A DNA stretch of 64,000 nt from JAJPIG01 sp035531675 (GTDB lineage Bacteria > Desulfobacterota > Binatia > Binatales > Binataceae). Position 1 is the first letter of the stretch. Each line of letters opens with the position of its first letter. Below are positions 45,649-54,842 of the stretch, piece by piece. Both the position numbers and the translations under genes were made by a program. A model generated the notes under the pieces. That model worked only from the letters and a program-made list of their open reading frames with translations, had not been told where the DNA came from and did not search any database. The stretch spans positions 124,001-188,000 of the forward strand of contig DATKSL010000033.1 of the NCBI GenBank assembly GCA_035531675.1, read 5' to 3'.

Positions 45649-47046
45649 TCAGATTACCGGCCATTTCGATTTGTCGGGCAGGCCGGTGCGCCGGCAGATC
45701 GCTTCGGCGGCCTGCTGGACCTCACGATAGAGCCGATCTTCGTCGATCATCGTGAGCCGATAGTTATCGACCACCTTGCGGCCATCGACGAATACCGTAT
45801 GGACGCTGCGGCCGTCGGCCGAATAGACCAGCTGATTCGCCACGTTCAGCAGCGGCGTCCATTCCGGCCGTTGCCGATCGTGCAGCACCAGGTCGGCCCG
45901 CTTGCCGGCCTCGATCGAGCCGATCTGATCCTCGCATAGCAGCGCGCGCGCCCCGCCCAGCGTCGCCATCTCGTAGGCCTTCTCAGCCGGAAACATCGTC
46001 GGGTCGCGCCGCGCATCCTTGAACAGTCCGGCCACCAGGTAGGTCGCACGCATCAGGTCGGAATAGTTCGAGGCGTTGTTGCCGTCGGTGCCGATTACCA
46101 GGTTGACGCCGGCCGCGGCCATCTCGGGCATCTTGCCGATCTGGGTGACGCCGTAGGCGACCTTCAGCGCGGTGGTCGGGCAATGCGCCACGCTGACGCC
46201 ATGCTCGGCCAGCAACTGGACCTCATGGTCGTCGAGATGAACGCAGTGAACGATGACCACGTTGCGATCCAGGACTCCTATCTTGGCGAGGAATTCGATC
46301 GGTCGCAGGCCGTACTCCTTGAGAAAGCCCGCCGGATCCATCGCCGCCGGCGACATGTGGAAGTTCAGCCCCACCCGATGCTCATCCGCGATTCGCTTGG
46401 CGGCCTTCCAGAGCTCGGGCGTGCAGGTGGTATGGCCGACGATCATCGGCCACGCCATCAGCCGGCCATCGGCGTCCTCCCGATGAGTCGCCATCAGCCG
46501 CTCGAGGCTCGCGATCGCCTCGGCCGTCGTACGCCGATAGACCGCGGGCTCCGCCGGCCGGTCCCAGGTCCACTCGCCGATGCGACCCCTGATCCCGGTC
46601 GCCGCCAGCCCTTCGACCACCGCGTCGACGAAGCGGACCGTGCCGGCCTCGAGAAAGGTGGTGGTGCCCGATTTCAGCAGCTCCGCCGCCGCCAGTTGCG
46701 CCGAAAGCTGCTCCTCGCGCTCGTTGGCCGCGGAATACAGCGGGCACAGCCAATCGAAGACATTGGCTTCGAAGTTGATGTCATCGGGTACGAAGCCGCG
46801 CGTGATGGGCTCGCCGGTGATGTGGATGTGGCAGTTGACCATGCCCGGGCAGGTGACGAATCGCGAGCCATCCAGCTCTTCGCGGCTGGCGAAGCGCGCC
46901 TGGAGGTCCGCGGTCTTGCCGACCGCCACGATCTCCCGGCCGTGGATTGCGACCGCGCCGTCGGCGATAACCTCGCGGCGCGGGTTCATGGTCACCACCA
47001 GCGTGTGGGTGATCAACGTATCAAGGGACTGCTTCGGGCTCGTCAT
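45649..47046 (-). CDS. Amidohydrolase, chlorohydrolase/deaminase (TrzA/AtzA) type
   Basis: 465 residues. Metal ligands are in MVNCHIHITGE (HxH), GLNFHMSPA, VHCVHLDDHE and the Asp of GTDGNNASN. The N-terminal VVTMNPRREVIADGAVAI and C-terminal ADLVLHDRQRPEW strands form the usual small beta domain. Such enzymes deaminate or dechlorinate purine- or triazine-like rings, or hydrolyse amidines. Convergent with the MetE-like gene. No transporter is adjacent on its strand. Confidence 0.9.
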   Translation of the reverse strand: MTSPKQSLDTLITHTLVVTMNPRREVIADGAVAIHGREIVAVGKTADLQARFASREELDGSRFVTCPGMVNCHIHITGEPITRGFVPDDINFEANVFDWLCPLYSAANEREEQLSAQLAAAELLKSGTTTFLEAGTVRFVDAVVEGLAATGIRGRIGEWTWDRPAEPAVYRRTTAEAIASLERLMATHREDADGRLMAWPMIVGHTTCTPELWKAAKRIADEHRVGLNFHMSPAAMDPAGFLKEYGLRPIEFLAKIGVLDRNVVIVHCVHLDDHEVQLLAEHGVSVAHCPTTALKVAYGVTQIGKMPEMAAAGVNLVIGTDGNNASNYSDLMRATYLVAGLFKDARRDPTMFPAEKAYEMATLGGARALLCEDQIGSIEAGKRADLVLHDRQRPEWTPLLNVANQLVYSADGRSVHTVFVDGRKVVDNYRLTMIDEDRLYREVQQAAEAICRRTGLPDKSKWPVI

Positions 47047-47354
47047 GGTTGCACCTGCGCTTTGCGATCTCTGTTCGAGCGGGAAGTTTCGCCACCCGCA
47101 TCAGATACCGCAAGCGCGGTAGGCCGTTCGGAGTCATCAAAGGGCTAGCCTAAAGGCTAGGCAATTCAGGCGGTTAACGAATGGAATCGATCGCGATAGA
47201 TTAGAGAAACTGAACTGTCGTTGAGATGATTCTGATAGCGAGCCGAGTGGAATCGCCGCCCTAGTTGACTTTTCCCATTCCTCAACATAAGCAATTATGA
47301 GAAATCCTTACGGAACGGGAATGTCTCCCGCCGAGTAACGCGGAGGTTAACCTT
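47047..47354. other. Divergent intergenic region without a recognised gene
   Basis: 308 bases between the amidohydrolase and DUF1329. A small palindrome CTAGCCT-AA-AGGCTAG (47145-47160) could be an operator or a decayed repeat. The right half is AT-richer than its surroundings; TTGACT (47265-47270) is a possible -35 for DUF1329, with no convincing -10. CGGAGG at 47341-47346 is the DUF1329 ribosome binding site. Confidence 0.45.
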
Positions 47355-48656
47355 ATGCGAAACGCGCTGGTAAGGGCGCTAAGCGTCCTGTTAGGAGCAG
47401 TGCTGTTGATGGCGCTGGCTCTGGGCGGAGATGCGCGCGCCGCTGGCGAGGAGGGCCTAGCGCCTCCTGGCACCGTCATCACGACGAAGAACTGGAAGCA
47501 GTACAAGGGCGTGATGGAGCAGGGTCTGCAGGGGCTGTTCTCGGGCGACTATTTCTGGAAGTTCCCGGCCGACTTTCGCATCGAGATCGGACCGACCCAC
47601 AATTATCCGCTGCCCAAGCTCTACCAAGAATACACCGAGAAATACAGCAAAGATGTGAAGATCGTCGACCTTCCTGACGGCGGCCACAGCATCAAGGGAT
47701 ACGTCGGCGGGTTGGCGTTCGCTCATCCGTCGGGGCCGCTCAAGGGTTGGGAGATACTGGTCAATACCTGGTTCGAGTATGTCCCGCACATCACCTGCGC
47801 GCCCAACAACCACGTCTTCCTGCGCGATCGGTATGGGAACCTGACGACCGAAGTTACCACCACCGTTTACCGGCAATTCAACTTCGTCAGCGATCCCGGC
47901 GTGCCCAATTCCGATCCCGACGGCAAGGGCCTTTACTACTCGGAGTACACCCGGGTTCTCGCGCCCGAGCAGTCGCGCTACACCACGCAACTTACGCTCT
48001 ATTACACCGATCCCACCAAGAGCGAGGACCTGTTCCTCTTCATCCCGGCGCTCAGGCGTACGCTGCGCCTGTCGGCGGCCTCGCGATGCTCGCCGTTCGT
48101 GGGTACCGACTGGACCCAGGACGACGTCAAGCAGTTGTTCAATGGCGGGATCGTGCGTTTCGACGCCACCCTGGTCGGCGAACCCAAGATTCTCGCCCTG
48201 ACGGTCGCCAACGAGTCGGCGGTCAGCAACATGAACAATTACTCGATCTTTTTCCCCGGTCCGAACATCGGCAAATGGGAAGTGCGCGATTCATACCTGC
48301 TTGACGTGCGGCGCATCCCCTCGCAGCGCTCCGGCTATTGTTTCGGTAAGCGGATGCTGTACGTCGACCAGCAGCAGTGGACCCAGTTCTGGGCCGACCT
48401 CTACGACGGGAACATGAAATACTGGAAGTCGACCTCTTTCCAGCAGATCGCCCACCAGGTTCCTGGCGTGGGCCCGGTGATGTATACCGGCGAGTACCTG
48501 GTTTCGCTCTGGGATCAGCAGAACAGCCATGCCAGCGCATGGATCGCGAATCCGCCCTATGGCACCAACCAGCAGTGCGCGAACCTGGGCGGCATCAACT
48601 ACACCGACGCCAAGCTCTACTCGAGTGTCGGTGGCTTGAGTTCGATCATGCAGTAA
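47355..48656 (+). CDS. DUF1329 domain-containing exported protein
   Basis: 433 residues with a Sec signal peptide (residues ~1-26, cleaving after GGDARA). The mature part starts EGLAPPGTVITTKNW, the usual DUF1329 opening, and continues through AHPSGPLKGWEILVN, VFLRDRYGNLTTE, FIPALRRTLRLSAASRC and RKMLYVD-like sequence. DUF1329 proteins are outer-membrane-associated LolA/LolB-like proteins often found beside hydrophobic-compound degradation genes. Preceded by CGGAGG; followed by a stem-loop terminator candidate. Confidence 0.92.
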   Translation: MRNALVRALSVLLGAVLLMALALGGDARAAGEEGLAPPGTVITTKNWKQYKGVMEQGLQGLFSGDYFWKFPADFRIEIGPTHNYPLPKLYQEYTEKYSKDVKIVDLPDGGHSIKGYVGGLAFAHPSGPLKGWEILVNTWFEYVPHITCAPNNHVFLRDRYGNLTTEVTTTVYRQFNFVSDPGVPNSDPDGKGLYYSEYTRVLAPEQSRYTTQLTLYYTDPTKSEDLFLFIPALRRTLRLSAASRCSPFVGTDWTQDDVKQLFNGGIVRFDATLVGEPKILALTVANESAVSNMNNYSIFFPGPNIGKWEVRDSYLLDVRRIPSQRSGYCFGKRMLYVDQQQWTQFWADLYDGNMKYWKSTSFQQIAHQVPGVGPVMYTGEYLVSLWDQQNSHASAWIANPPYGTNQQCANLGGINYTDAKLYSSVGGLSSIMQ

Positions 48657-48679
48657 TCGTTACGGATTGCTGGTTTTCG

Positions 48680-48716
48680 GCGAAGGCTCGGTCGCGGACA
48701 GCGGTCGAGCCTTCGC
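48680..48716 (+). terminator. Stem-loop terminator candidate after DUF1329
   Basis: GCGAAGGCTCG (48680-48690) and CGAGCCTTCGC (48706-48716) form a perfect 11-base stem with a 15-base loop, 23 bases after the stop codon. Only a short, weak T run follows (GCTTTC), so it may be a processing or partially Rho-dependent terminator. Confidence 0.55.
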
Positions 48717-48845
48717 GCTTTCAGGGCCGGGATCCGCCGCGGGAGCCGGCGCCCGCCGATCGCGATACGGCTCGACCGCCTCCGCCAGGTTGCTCAGGTT
48801 GCTAAAACCGGCTGCCCGACTATTGTGCAGCAGTTGGACCAGCAG

Positions 48846-50135
48846 ATGGCGATTTCGTCGATCAACATCGAAGCGCCGCACGACCAGGGATGGCCGCGCC
48901 GCTATACCGTCATCGTGCTGTTCGCGCTCGGCACCGCGCTCTGCTACATCGACCGCGTCAATATCTCGATCGCGATCATTCCGCTGGCCGCGGACAAGGG
49001 CTACGACGCGGCCGCCCAGGGACTGGTCCTGTCGTCGTTCTTCTGGGGCTATATATGGCTGCAGATGCTCGGCGGATGGCTGGCCGATCGTTTCGGCGGC
49101 AAGCGCGTGCTGATGGCGGGTGTGGCGATTTGGTCGCTGGCGACCGCGCTCACGCCGCCGGCCGCCTCGATTTCGTTCGGCGCCCTGCTCGTGACCCGCG
49201 CCCTGCTGGGCGCCGGCGAGGGGCTCAACTTTCCGGCCGTGCACAGCGTTGCGGCGCGCTGGACGCTGGTGACCGAGCGGGCGCGCGCCATCGCGTTTCA
49301 CTTCAGCGGCCTGACCTTCGGCACTATCGTCGCGCTGCTGGTGAGTCCGGCGATCGTGATCGACTTGGGATGGCCGTCGGTGTTCTACATTTCCGGCGCG
49401 CTGGGCCTGGTATGGCTTGCCGCCTGGTATATAAAGGCCGCCGACGCGCCCGAGGATTGTCCCGGCGTCAGCGCGCACGAGCTGGCCACCATCGCGGCCG
49501 GGCGGCCCGAGATGCCGCTGGCGGGGTCCATTCCGTGGGCTGCGATCCTGCACGAGCCGGCGGTGTGGGCTATCGTCATCGCCCATCTGTGCAACAATTT
49601 CGGCTTCTATATCATCCTGCTATGGCTGCCGAGCTATCTCTCGCACACCTTCCAGGTGCCGATGGCGCGGCTGGGCGAGCTTTCGGTCATCCCGTACGCG
49701 GTCGCCTTCGTGATGCAGAACGCCAGCGGATGGTTCGCCGACACGTTGCAGAAACGCGGCATGAGTCTGACCGCGGTGCGCAAATCGATGCAGACGGCGG
49801 CCTTCGCGGCGGGCGCGATACCGCTTATCGCACTGCCGGCGGCGACCTCGGCGGGCGTCGCGGTCACCCTGGTGACACTGTCGATCGGCGGTTCGTCGCT
49901 GGGCGTTGCCGCCTTCGCCGTCAATCACCTTGACGTCGCGCCGCGCTACGCGGGCATCCTGATGGGGCTGTCGAACACCTTCGCCACCATCCCCGGCATC
50001 GTCGGCGTCGCCGCCACCGGCTTCATCCTCCAAAAGACCAATTCGTTCGCCGCGGCCTTCTACCTGACCGCCGTCGTCTACGCGATCGGGATGGTCTGCT
50101 ACCTCGCCATCGGCAGCGGCGACCGCAAGATCTGA
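48846..50135 (+). CDS. MFS transporter, anion:cation symporter (ACS) type
   Basis: 429 residues from ATG 48846; GTG 48825 is also possible. Twelve membrane helices. ACS-family motifs are CYIDRVNISIAIIPLA in the first helix, FFWGYIWLQMLGGWLADRFGG between helices two and three, and GAGEGLNFPAVH. The family imports organic anions such as tartrate, glucarate, phthalate or hydroxyphenylacetate by proton symport. An amidohydrolase and a molybdenum oxidoreductase follow on the same strand and may use the imported compound. Confidence 0.9.
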   Translation: MAISSINIEAPHDQGWPRRYTVIVLFALGTALCYIDRVNISIAIIPLAADKGYDAAAQGLVLSSFFWGYIWLQMLGGWLADRFGGKRVLMAGVAIWSLATALTPPAASISFGALLVTRALLGAGEGLNFPAVHSVAARWTLVTERARAIAFHFSGLTFGTIVALLVSPAIVIDLGWPSVFYISGALGLVWLAAWYIKAADAPEDCPGVSAHELATIAAGRPEMPLAGSIPWAAILHEPAVWAIVIAHLCNNFGFYIILLWLPSYLSHTFQVPMARLGELSVIPYAVAFVMQNASGWFADTLQKRGMSLTAVRKSMQTAAFAAGAIPLIALPAATSAGVAVTLVTLSIGGSSLGVAAFAVNHLDVAPRYAGILMGLSNTFATIPGIVGVAATGFILQKTNSFAAAFYLTAVVYAIGMVCYLAIGSGDRKI

Positions 50136-50275
50136 CCGGGGCGTGCGGGTTGACGGCCGGGCCTCGATCGCGGAGATTTGGGGGAAGGAACCGGGTTGCC
50201 AGCGCAATCGCCCACTGCGTAGCGTACTGGCGACGCCTTACCATGAGGGCGGCCCTCGCTGGCCGTTAAAAAACT

Positions 50276-51295
50276 ATGGCAATCGATCTGCACGCGCACT
50301 GGATTCCCAAGTCACTCTCCGACGTGCTGAGGAAGCGCACCGAGCGGCCCAAGATCGGGCTCACCGCCGACGGCCAGGAATTCATCGATTGCGAGCTGCC
50401 CTCGCTGCGCGTCCCCAAGGGCTTCGACGATCTGGCGACGCGCATCGCCGACATGGATCGCAACGGCATCACGCACGGCGTCCTGTCGCTCTCCACCGTG
50501 TACGGCGTCGAGTGCCTGCCGCTGGCCGAGTCGATCGAGCTGTGCCGGACCTACAATGACGCGATTTCGGCCGCCTGCGCCGCCTATCCCGAGCGCTTCT
50601 CGGGCCTGGCCGCGCTCCCCGGCGCCGAGGTCGGTGCGATGCTGGCCGAGTTCGAGCGCGCCAGCGACTTGCCAGGGATGGTCGGCGCGCTGGTGCCGGG
50701 CGACGGATTTCTTACGGTGCAGCGGGCTGAGAAATTCCGTCCGATCTTCGAGGCGGCGCAGCGGCGTCGATCGATCCTGCTGGTGCATTACGGCCGGCTG
50801 TTCGACGATCCCGGCGCCCCGCACGCCGACACTTCGGATAACGCTCACGCCCGCATCGGCACGCTCGACATGCAGGCGCGGCTGTCCTCGAACATGATCA
50901 CCTTTTGCCTGAGCGACTTCCTGGCCGCTTATCCCAACGTCACGGTGGTGAGCCATAACCTCGGCGGCAACCTGCCGTTCGAGGTCGAGCGCCTCGACCA
51001 TCGCATCCTGGTCGATCGGCCCGGCGACGAGCTGCCCTCCAGGCGCATCCGCGCGGCGCACGTGCTGGTGGATTGCAACTCCTTCGGCGCGCGCTCGATC
51101 GAGCGGGCGGTGGAAGTCTATGGTGCGCACCGGATCGTACTGGGCTCGGACGGCACCGATTTCGGGATGAAATGGTCGCGCGACGCGATCACCGCCGCGC
51201 ATATCAGCGACGCCGACAAGCAGGCGATTCTCGAGGGCAACGCCGCCGCGGCATTGGCTCGCGTCAGGCACGTCAGCGCTGCCGCGGCTGCCTAG
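50276..51295 (+). CDS. Amidohydrolase 2 family protein
   Basis: 339 residues. MAIDLHAHWIP gives the HxH metal motif within the first eight residues, so the start is secure although no ribosome binding site is seen. Further blocks are LVHYGRLFDDPG, VVSHNLGGNLPFE and LGSDGTDFG with the metal Asp. An ACMSD-like decarboxylase or hydrolase is likely. Upstream 140 bases hold a short GC palindrome (GAGGGCGGCCCTC) but no gene. The molybdoenzyme starts about 85 bases downstream. Confidence 0.87.
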   Translation: MAIDLHAHWIPKSLSDVLRKRTERPKIGLTADGQEFIDCELPSLRVPKGFDDLATRIADMDRNGITHGVLSLSTVYGVECLPLAESIELCRTYNDAISAACAAYPERFSGLAALPGAEVGAMLAEFERASDLPGMVGALVPGDGFLTVQRAEKFRPIFEAAQRRRSILLVHYGRLFDDPGAPHADTSDNAHARIGTLDMQARLSSNMITFCLSDFLAAYPNVTVVSHNLGGNLPFEVERLDHRILVDRPGDELPSRRIRAAHVLVDCNSFGARSIERAVEVYGAHRIVLGSDGTDFGMKWSRDAITAAHISDADKQAILEGNAAAALARVRHVSAAAAA

Positions 51296-51379
51296 TCGGT
51301 TGCGGTCACCACGACCGCGGCGGTTTTACGCAGCGCGCTTCCTCTCCATCGTGTGGCACTCGGCGGGTCGAGTAGAGAG

Positions 51380-53392
51380 ATGACGCAGACCCACCGCACG
51401 ATGTGTCCGATGAATTGCCTGCCGACGGTCTGCGGCATGCAAGTCGAAGTCGCCGACGGGCAGGTGGCCGGCGTCCACGGCGACCCGAGCAATCCCGAAA
51501 GCCAGGGCTTCCTCTGTATTCGCGGGCGCGCGGCGGGCGAGATTATCGACAGCCCCAGCCGCATCCTGCGACCCCGCGTTCGCGATCGCAGAAATTCCGA
51601 TAACTGGCGCGATACGACCTGGGACGCTGCGCTCGACGACCTCGCCGGGGCGATCCGCGCTGCCGGCGCGGATCGCACTGCCGTCTGGTGCGGGCACGGT
51701 GCGATCGTCAACACCGTCGGGCTGATGCTGTCGTGGCGGTTCGCCCATATGCTGGGCGCGCAATGGTGGGTGCCGTCGATTGTATGCTGGGGGCTCGGCG
51801 GTTTCGGGGTCTGGCTGACCGGCTTGCCGGCCGTGAACTCCGCCGATGATCTCGCTGAGAACGCGGAGCTGGTGATGTTATGGGGCGCCAACCTCGCCAG
51901 CCAGCCGACCACCGCGCCGCGTATCAGCGCCGCGAGACGGCGCGGCGCGCGGGTAATTGCGATCGATGTGCGTCGCAGCGAGGCCTGCGATCACGCCGAC
52001 CAGTATCTGCTGGTGCGCCCCGGTACCGACGCGGCGTTGGCGCTGGCGATGATGCAAGTGATCGTCGACGAGGGGCTGCACGATCGCGAGTTCATCGAGC
52101 GTCACACGGTCGGCTTCGAGGCGCTGTCGGCGCACATCGCCGGCTGCACGCCCGAGTGGGCTGCGGCCGAGACCGGCGTGCCGGCGGAACAGATACGGGC
52201 GCTGGCCCGCGAGTATGCCGCCTCCCGGCGCGCCACGATCCTGCTCGGCGGGAGCTCGATGAACAAGACCGCCAATCGATGGTATGCGGCGCGAGCCATC
52301 TTGTGCCTGCCGGCGTTGACCGGCAACCTTGGCCGCCCCGGCGCGGGGATGGGGCCGCGCCACGGCGCCGGCGTCTGGTACAACGCCTTCAGCAGCATCG
52401 TTCCGCCCGATCGAAAAGCGCCCGAGACGGTCATCCTCGGCGAGATGGATACCATCCTGGACCGCATCGAGTCCGGGGCTATCGAGGTTCTAATCCTGCC
52501 GGGCACCAACATGCTCTCGTCGTTCGCCGACACCGCACGCCTGGAGCGGGCGATCGCGCACGTCAGGCGCGTGGTCTGCATCGATCTCTTCATGAGCGAC
52601 ACCGCGCGTGCGGTCGCCGATATCGTCTTGCCCGGCACCGCCTGGCTCGAAGAGAGCGGGCTGAAATTCGGCCCTACGCATGTTCATCTGATGGACCGCG
52701 TACTCGAGCCGCGCGGCGAGACTCGTCCAATCTGGCGCATCTTCGCGGAGCTTGCCGAGCGCCTCAAGCTCGACGGTTACTTTCCCTGGCGCTCGGTCGA
52801 CGAACTGCTCGACGCGATGCTCGACAATGATCAGACCGGCCACGCCACGGTCGCGGAGATGAGAACGTCGGAGCCGAGCCGGCGCGCCAACATTCCGAGC
52901 TATGCCTATGCGGGGCTCCAGTTTCCGACCCCGTCGGGCAAGGTCGAGTTCTTTTCCGAACGGGCGCGGGTGATGGGCCTGCCGCCGTTGCCGGTTTACG
53001 AACCTCCGGCCCACGGCGCCGCCTATCCGCTCGCATTCGTCCAGGGCCGCACGCTTACCCATTTCCACGCCTTCTATGACCATGGTCGCGCGCTGCCTTC
53101 GCTGGCCAAGGCCGATCGCGAGCCGGTGTTGTGGATCAGTTCCGCCGACGCCCTGAGCCGCAGTATCGACGACGGTGCGATGGTGCGGCTCTACAACGAG
53201 GGCGGCGAGATGCGGGCTCGCGCGCGAGTGACGGAGCGGATGCCGCCCGGGACGGTATGGATGCGCGACGGATGGCTGGGGATCAACCGCTTGACCAGTT
53301 CGGTACGCACGGTGCCGGACGCGGCGGTGGCAGCGTTCCCGCAGAGCGGCTCCGCCCGCTACGACTCCTTTGTCGAGGTATCAGCCGACTAG
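51380..53392 (+). CDS. Molybdopterin-dependent oxidoreductase, DMSO-reductase family
   Basis: 670 residues from ATG 51380. The N-terminal [4Fe-4S] ligands are Cys9, Cys13, Cys18 and Cys46 (MCPMNCLPTVCG ... FLCIRG). Cys136 (SIVCWGLGG) sits where these enzymes place the molybdenum or tungsten thiolate ligand. The bis-MGD domains follow, ending in a typical C-terminal beta barrel (GAMVRLYNEGGEM). No Tat signal is seen and no electron-transfer or membrane subunit is adjacent, so it is probably a cytoplasmic single-subunit enzyme. Possible roles are hydroxylation, hydration or dehydrogenation; the substrate is unknown. Confidence 0.9.
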   Translation: MTQTHRTMCPMNCLPTVCGMQVEVADGQVAGVHGDPSNPESQGFLCIRGRAAGEIIDSPSRILRPRVRDRRNSDNWRDTTWDAALDDLAGAIRAAGADRTAVWCGHGAIVNTVGLMLSWRFAHMLGAQWWVPSIVCWGLGGFGVWLTGLPAVNSADDLAENAELVMLWGANLASQPTTAPRISAARRRGARVIAIDVRRSEACDHADQYLLVRPGTDAALALAMMQVIVDEGLHDREFIERHTVGFEALSAHIAGCTPEWAAAETGVPAEQIRALAREYAASRRATILLGGSSMNKTANRWYAARAILCLPALTGNLGRPGAGMGPRHGAGVWYNAFSSIVPPDRKAPETVILGEMDTILDRIESGAIEVLILPGTNMLSSFADTARLERAIAHVRRVVCIDLFMSDTARAVADIVLPGTAWLEESGLKFGPTHVHLMDRVLEPRGETRPIWRIFAELAERLKLDGYFPWRSVDELLDAMLDNDQTGHATVAEMRTSEPSRRANIPSYAYAGLQFPTPSGKVEFFSERARVMGLPPLPVYEPPAHGAAYPLAFVQGRTLTHFHAFYDHGRALPSLAKADREPVLWISSADALSRSIDDGAMVRLYNEGGEMRARARVTERMPPGTVWMRDGWLGINRLTSSVRTVPDAAVAAFPQSGSARYDSFVEVSAD

Positions 53393-54087
53393 CTGCCGGA
53401 TTTCTGCGCGGTGCCCTGCCCGACGGTGACGCCCGCCGGCGATGAACGGTACAGGTTCGGCATTTTTTCGCGCAGCTCGGCGAGCTTCGGCATATCGTTC
53501 ACCACGATATACGGATAGTCAGGATGCCGCTCGAGGAAGTTCTGATGATAGCCTTCGGCCGGGTAGAAGGCCTTCAACGGCGCCACCTGCGTAACGATCG
53601 GCTCCGGAAAGGCCTTGCTCTTGTCGAGCTGCGCGATATACGCGTCGGCGATCTTCTTCTGTTGCTCGTTTGAGTAGAAGATCGCCGAGCGATACTGAGT
53701 TCCGGTATCCGGCCCCTGCCGATCCAGCTCGGTCGGATTGTGGGCCACCATGAAAAATACCTTCAGCAGATCGTGGTACGAAACCTTGGACGGATCGTAA
53801 GTGATTTCGACCGACTCCGCGTGCCCGGTCGTCCCGCTGCTGACCTGCTCGTAATCGGGATTCGCGACCGTACCGCCCGCATAGCCGGAGACCACGTTGG
53901 TTACGCCCTTGACGTGCTTGAAGACCGCGTCGACACCCCAAAAGCATCCGCCGGCGAGTACCGCGGTGGCCTGGGTCGCAGCCGGCCGGGGCGACTCGGC
54001 TGTCAGTCCGGGCAGCGCCGTTGCCGTCACCATGAGAAACGTCATCAGGACCGACCAGGAAAGGATGCGATACGACCGATTCGGCAT
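53389..54087 (-). CDS. msrA: Peptide-methionine (S)-S-oxide reductase, exported (MsrA)
   Basis: 232 residues. A Sec signal peptide (residues ~1-30, ending near GLTA) precedes the MsrA domain. Catalytic Cys48 is in AGGCFWG; other family blocks are GYAGGTVANPDYEQVSSGTT in part, HAESVEITYDP and TQYRSAIFY. It reduces methionine-S-sulfoxide in exported proteins. Complements the Tat-type MsrB at 482-1093. Its end overlaps the convergent molybdoenzyme by four bases. Confidence 0.95.
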   Translation of the reverse strand: MPNRSYRILSWSVLMTFLMVTATALPGLTAESPRPAATQATAVLAGGCFWGVDAVFKHVKGVTNVVSGYAGGTVANPDYEQVSSGTTGHAESVEITYDPSKVSYHDLLKVFFMVAHNPTELDRQGPDTGTQYRSAIFYSNEQQKKIADAYIAQLDKSKAFPEPIVTQVAPLKAFYPAEGYHQNFLERHPDYPYIVVNDMPKLAELREKMPNLYRSSPAGVTVGQGTAQKSGS

Positions 54088-54128
54088 ATGAGATCAACCG
54101 CGAGCGTGGCCGCCCGGTTCCATCGATC

Positions 54129-54554
54129 TTAGGCTAGCACGACCCCGATGACGAGGTGAATTATCAGGGCCAACATCGTCAGCGCGCCGACGGTGAAAGA
54201 GATCGTCCGCAGCGGCTGGACCGAGTTCAGGTAGAAAATCGTGTGCAGGATGCGGCAGGCCATGAAAATCACACAATAGAGCACGAAGGCGCCAAGCGAC
54301 AGCCCGGCCGCTACGTAGATCCACGCCAGGATGAGAAAGATCGGAATGTTCTCGAGATCGTTGCGCCAGGCCCGCGCCGCGCGCTGTACCGCCGGCGCTT
54401 CCTCGGCGGCCGTCGTGCCGCTGAAGGTGGTGGCGTCTTCGGGGTTGACGAAAATCCCGGTGGCGACGCGGGCGCGCCCCTGCGCCAGCGAAATCGCTAC
54501 CATCTTGAAGGTCAGAACGATCGCGGTAATCGCGTACATCTTGAGCAGCGTCAC
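54129..54554 (-). CDS. MAPEG family membrane protein
   Basis: 141 residues with four membrane helices. The family motif AWRNDLENIPIFL and the later RILHTIFYLNSVQPLR are clear. MAPEG proteins are microsomal glutathione transferase or prostaglandin synthase relatives acting on lipophilic electrophiles at the membrane. GTG start with a strong RBS (GGAGGTGA). With three soluble GST-type genes in the window it points to glutathione-based detoxification. Confidence 0.92.
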   Translation of the reverse strand: MTLLKMYAITAIVLTFKMVAISLAQGRARVATGIFVNPEDATTFSGTTAAEEAPAVQRAARAWRNDLENIPIFLILAWIYVAAGLSLGAFVLYCVIFMACRILHTIFYLNSVQPLRTISFTVGALTMLALIIHLVIGVVLA

Positions 54555-54842
54555 GATGTCACCTCCACGTCTGAGGGGATGGGCTTAGATTTTCCTTACC
54601 GCGTCAGCACTCATCCCGGTTTTAGTAGACCGAATATATCCGCATCCAAGCATAGAACGATTCAAGATGCATTAGCCGCTGCGATCTTCTTATAGATAGA
54701 TAGGGAGCCCGTCGGCGGCTTCCATCGAGCCCCGCGAGCCTGGAGACCTGGCCGCCCGGCGCCTGGAAATAGAAACGATTGGCGGCGTCCGGTGGTTGCC
54801 GATCGTCACGATGCTGCCGCTCCGGCGATCCGTGCTTCGCTC

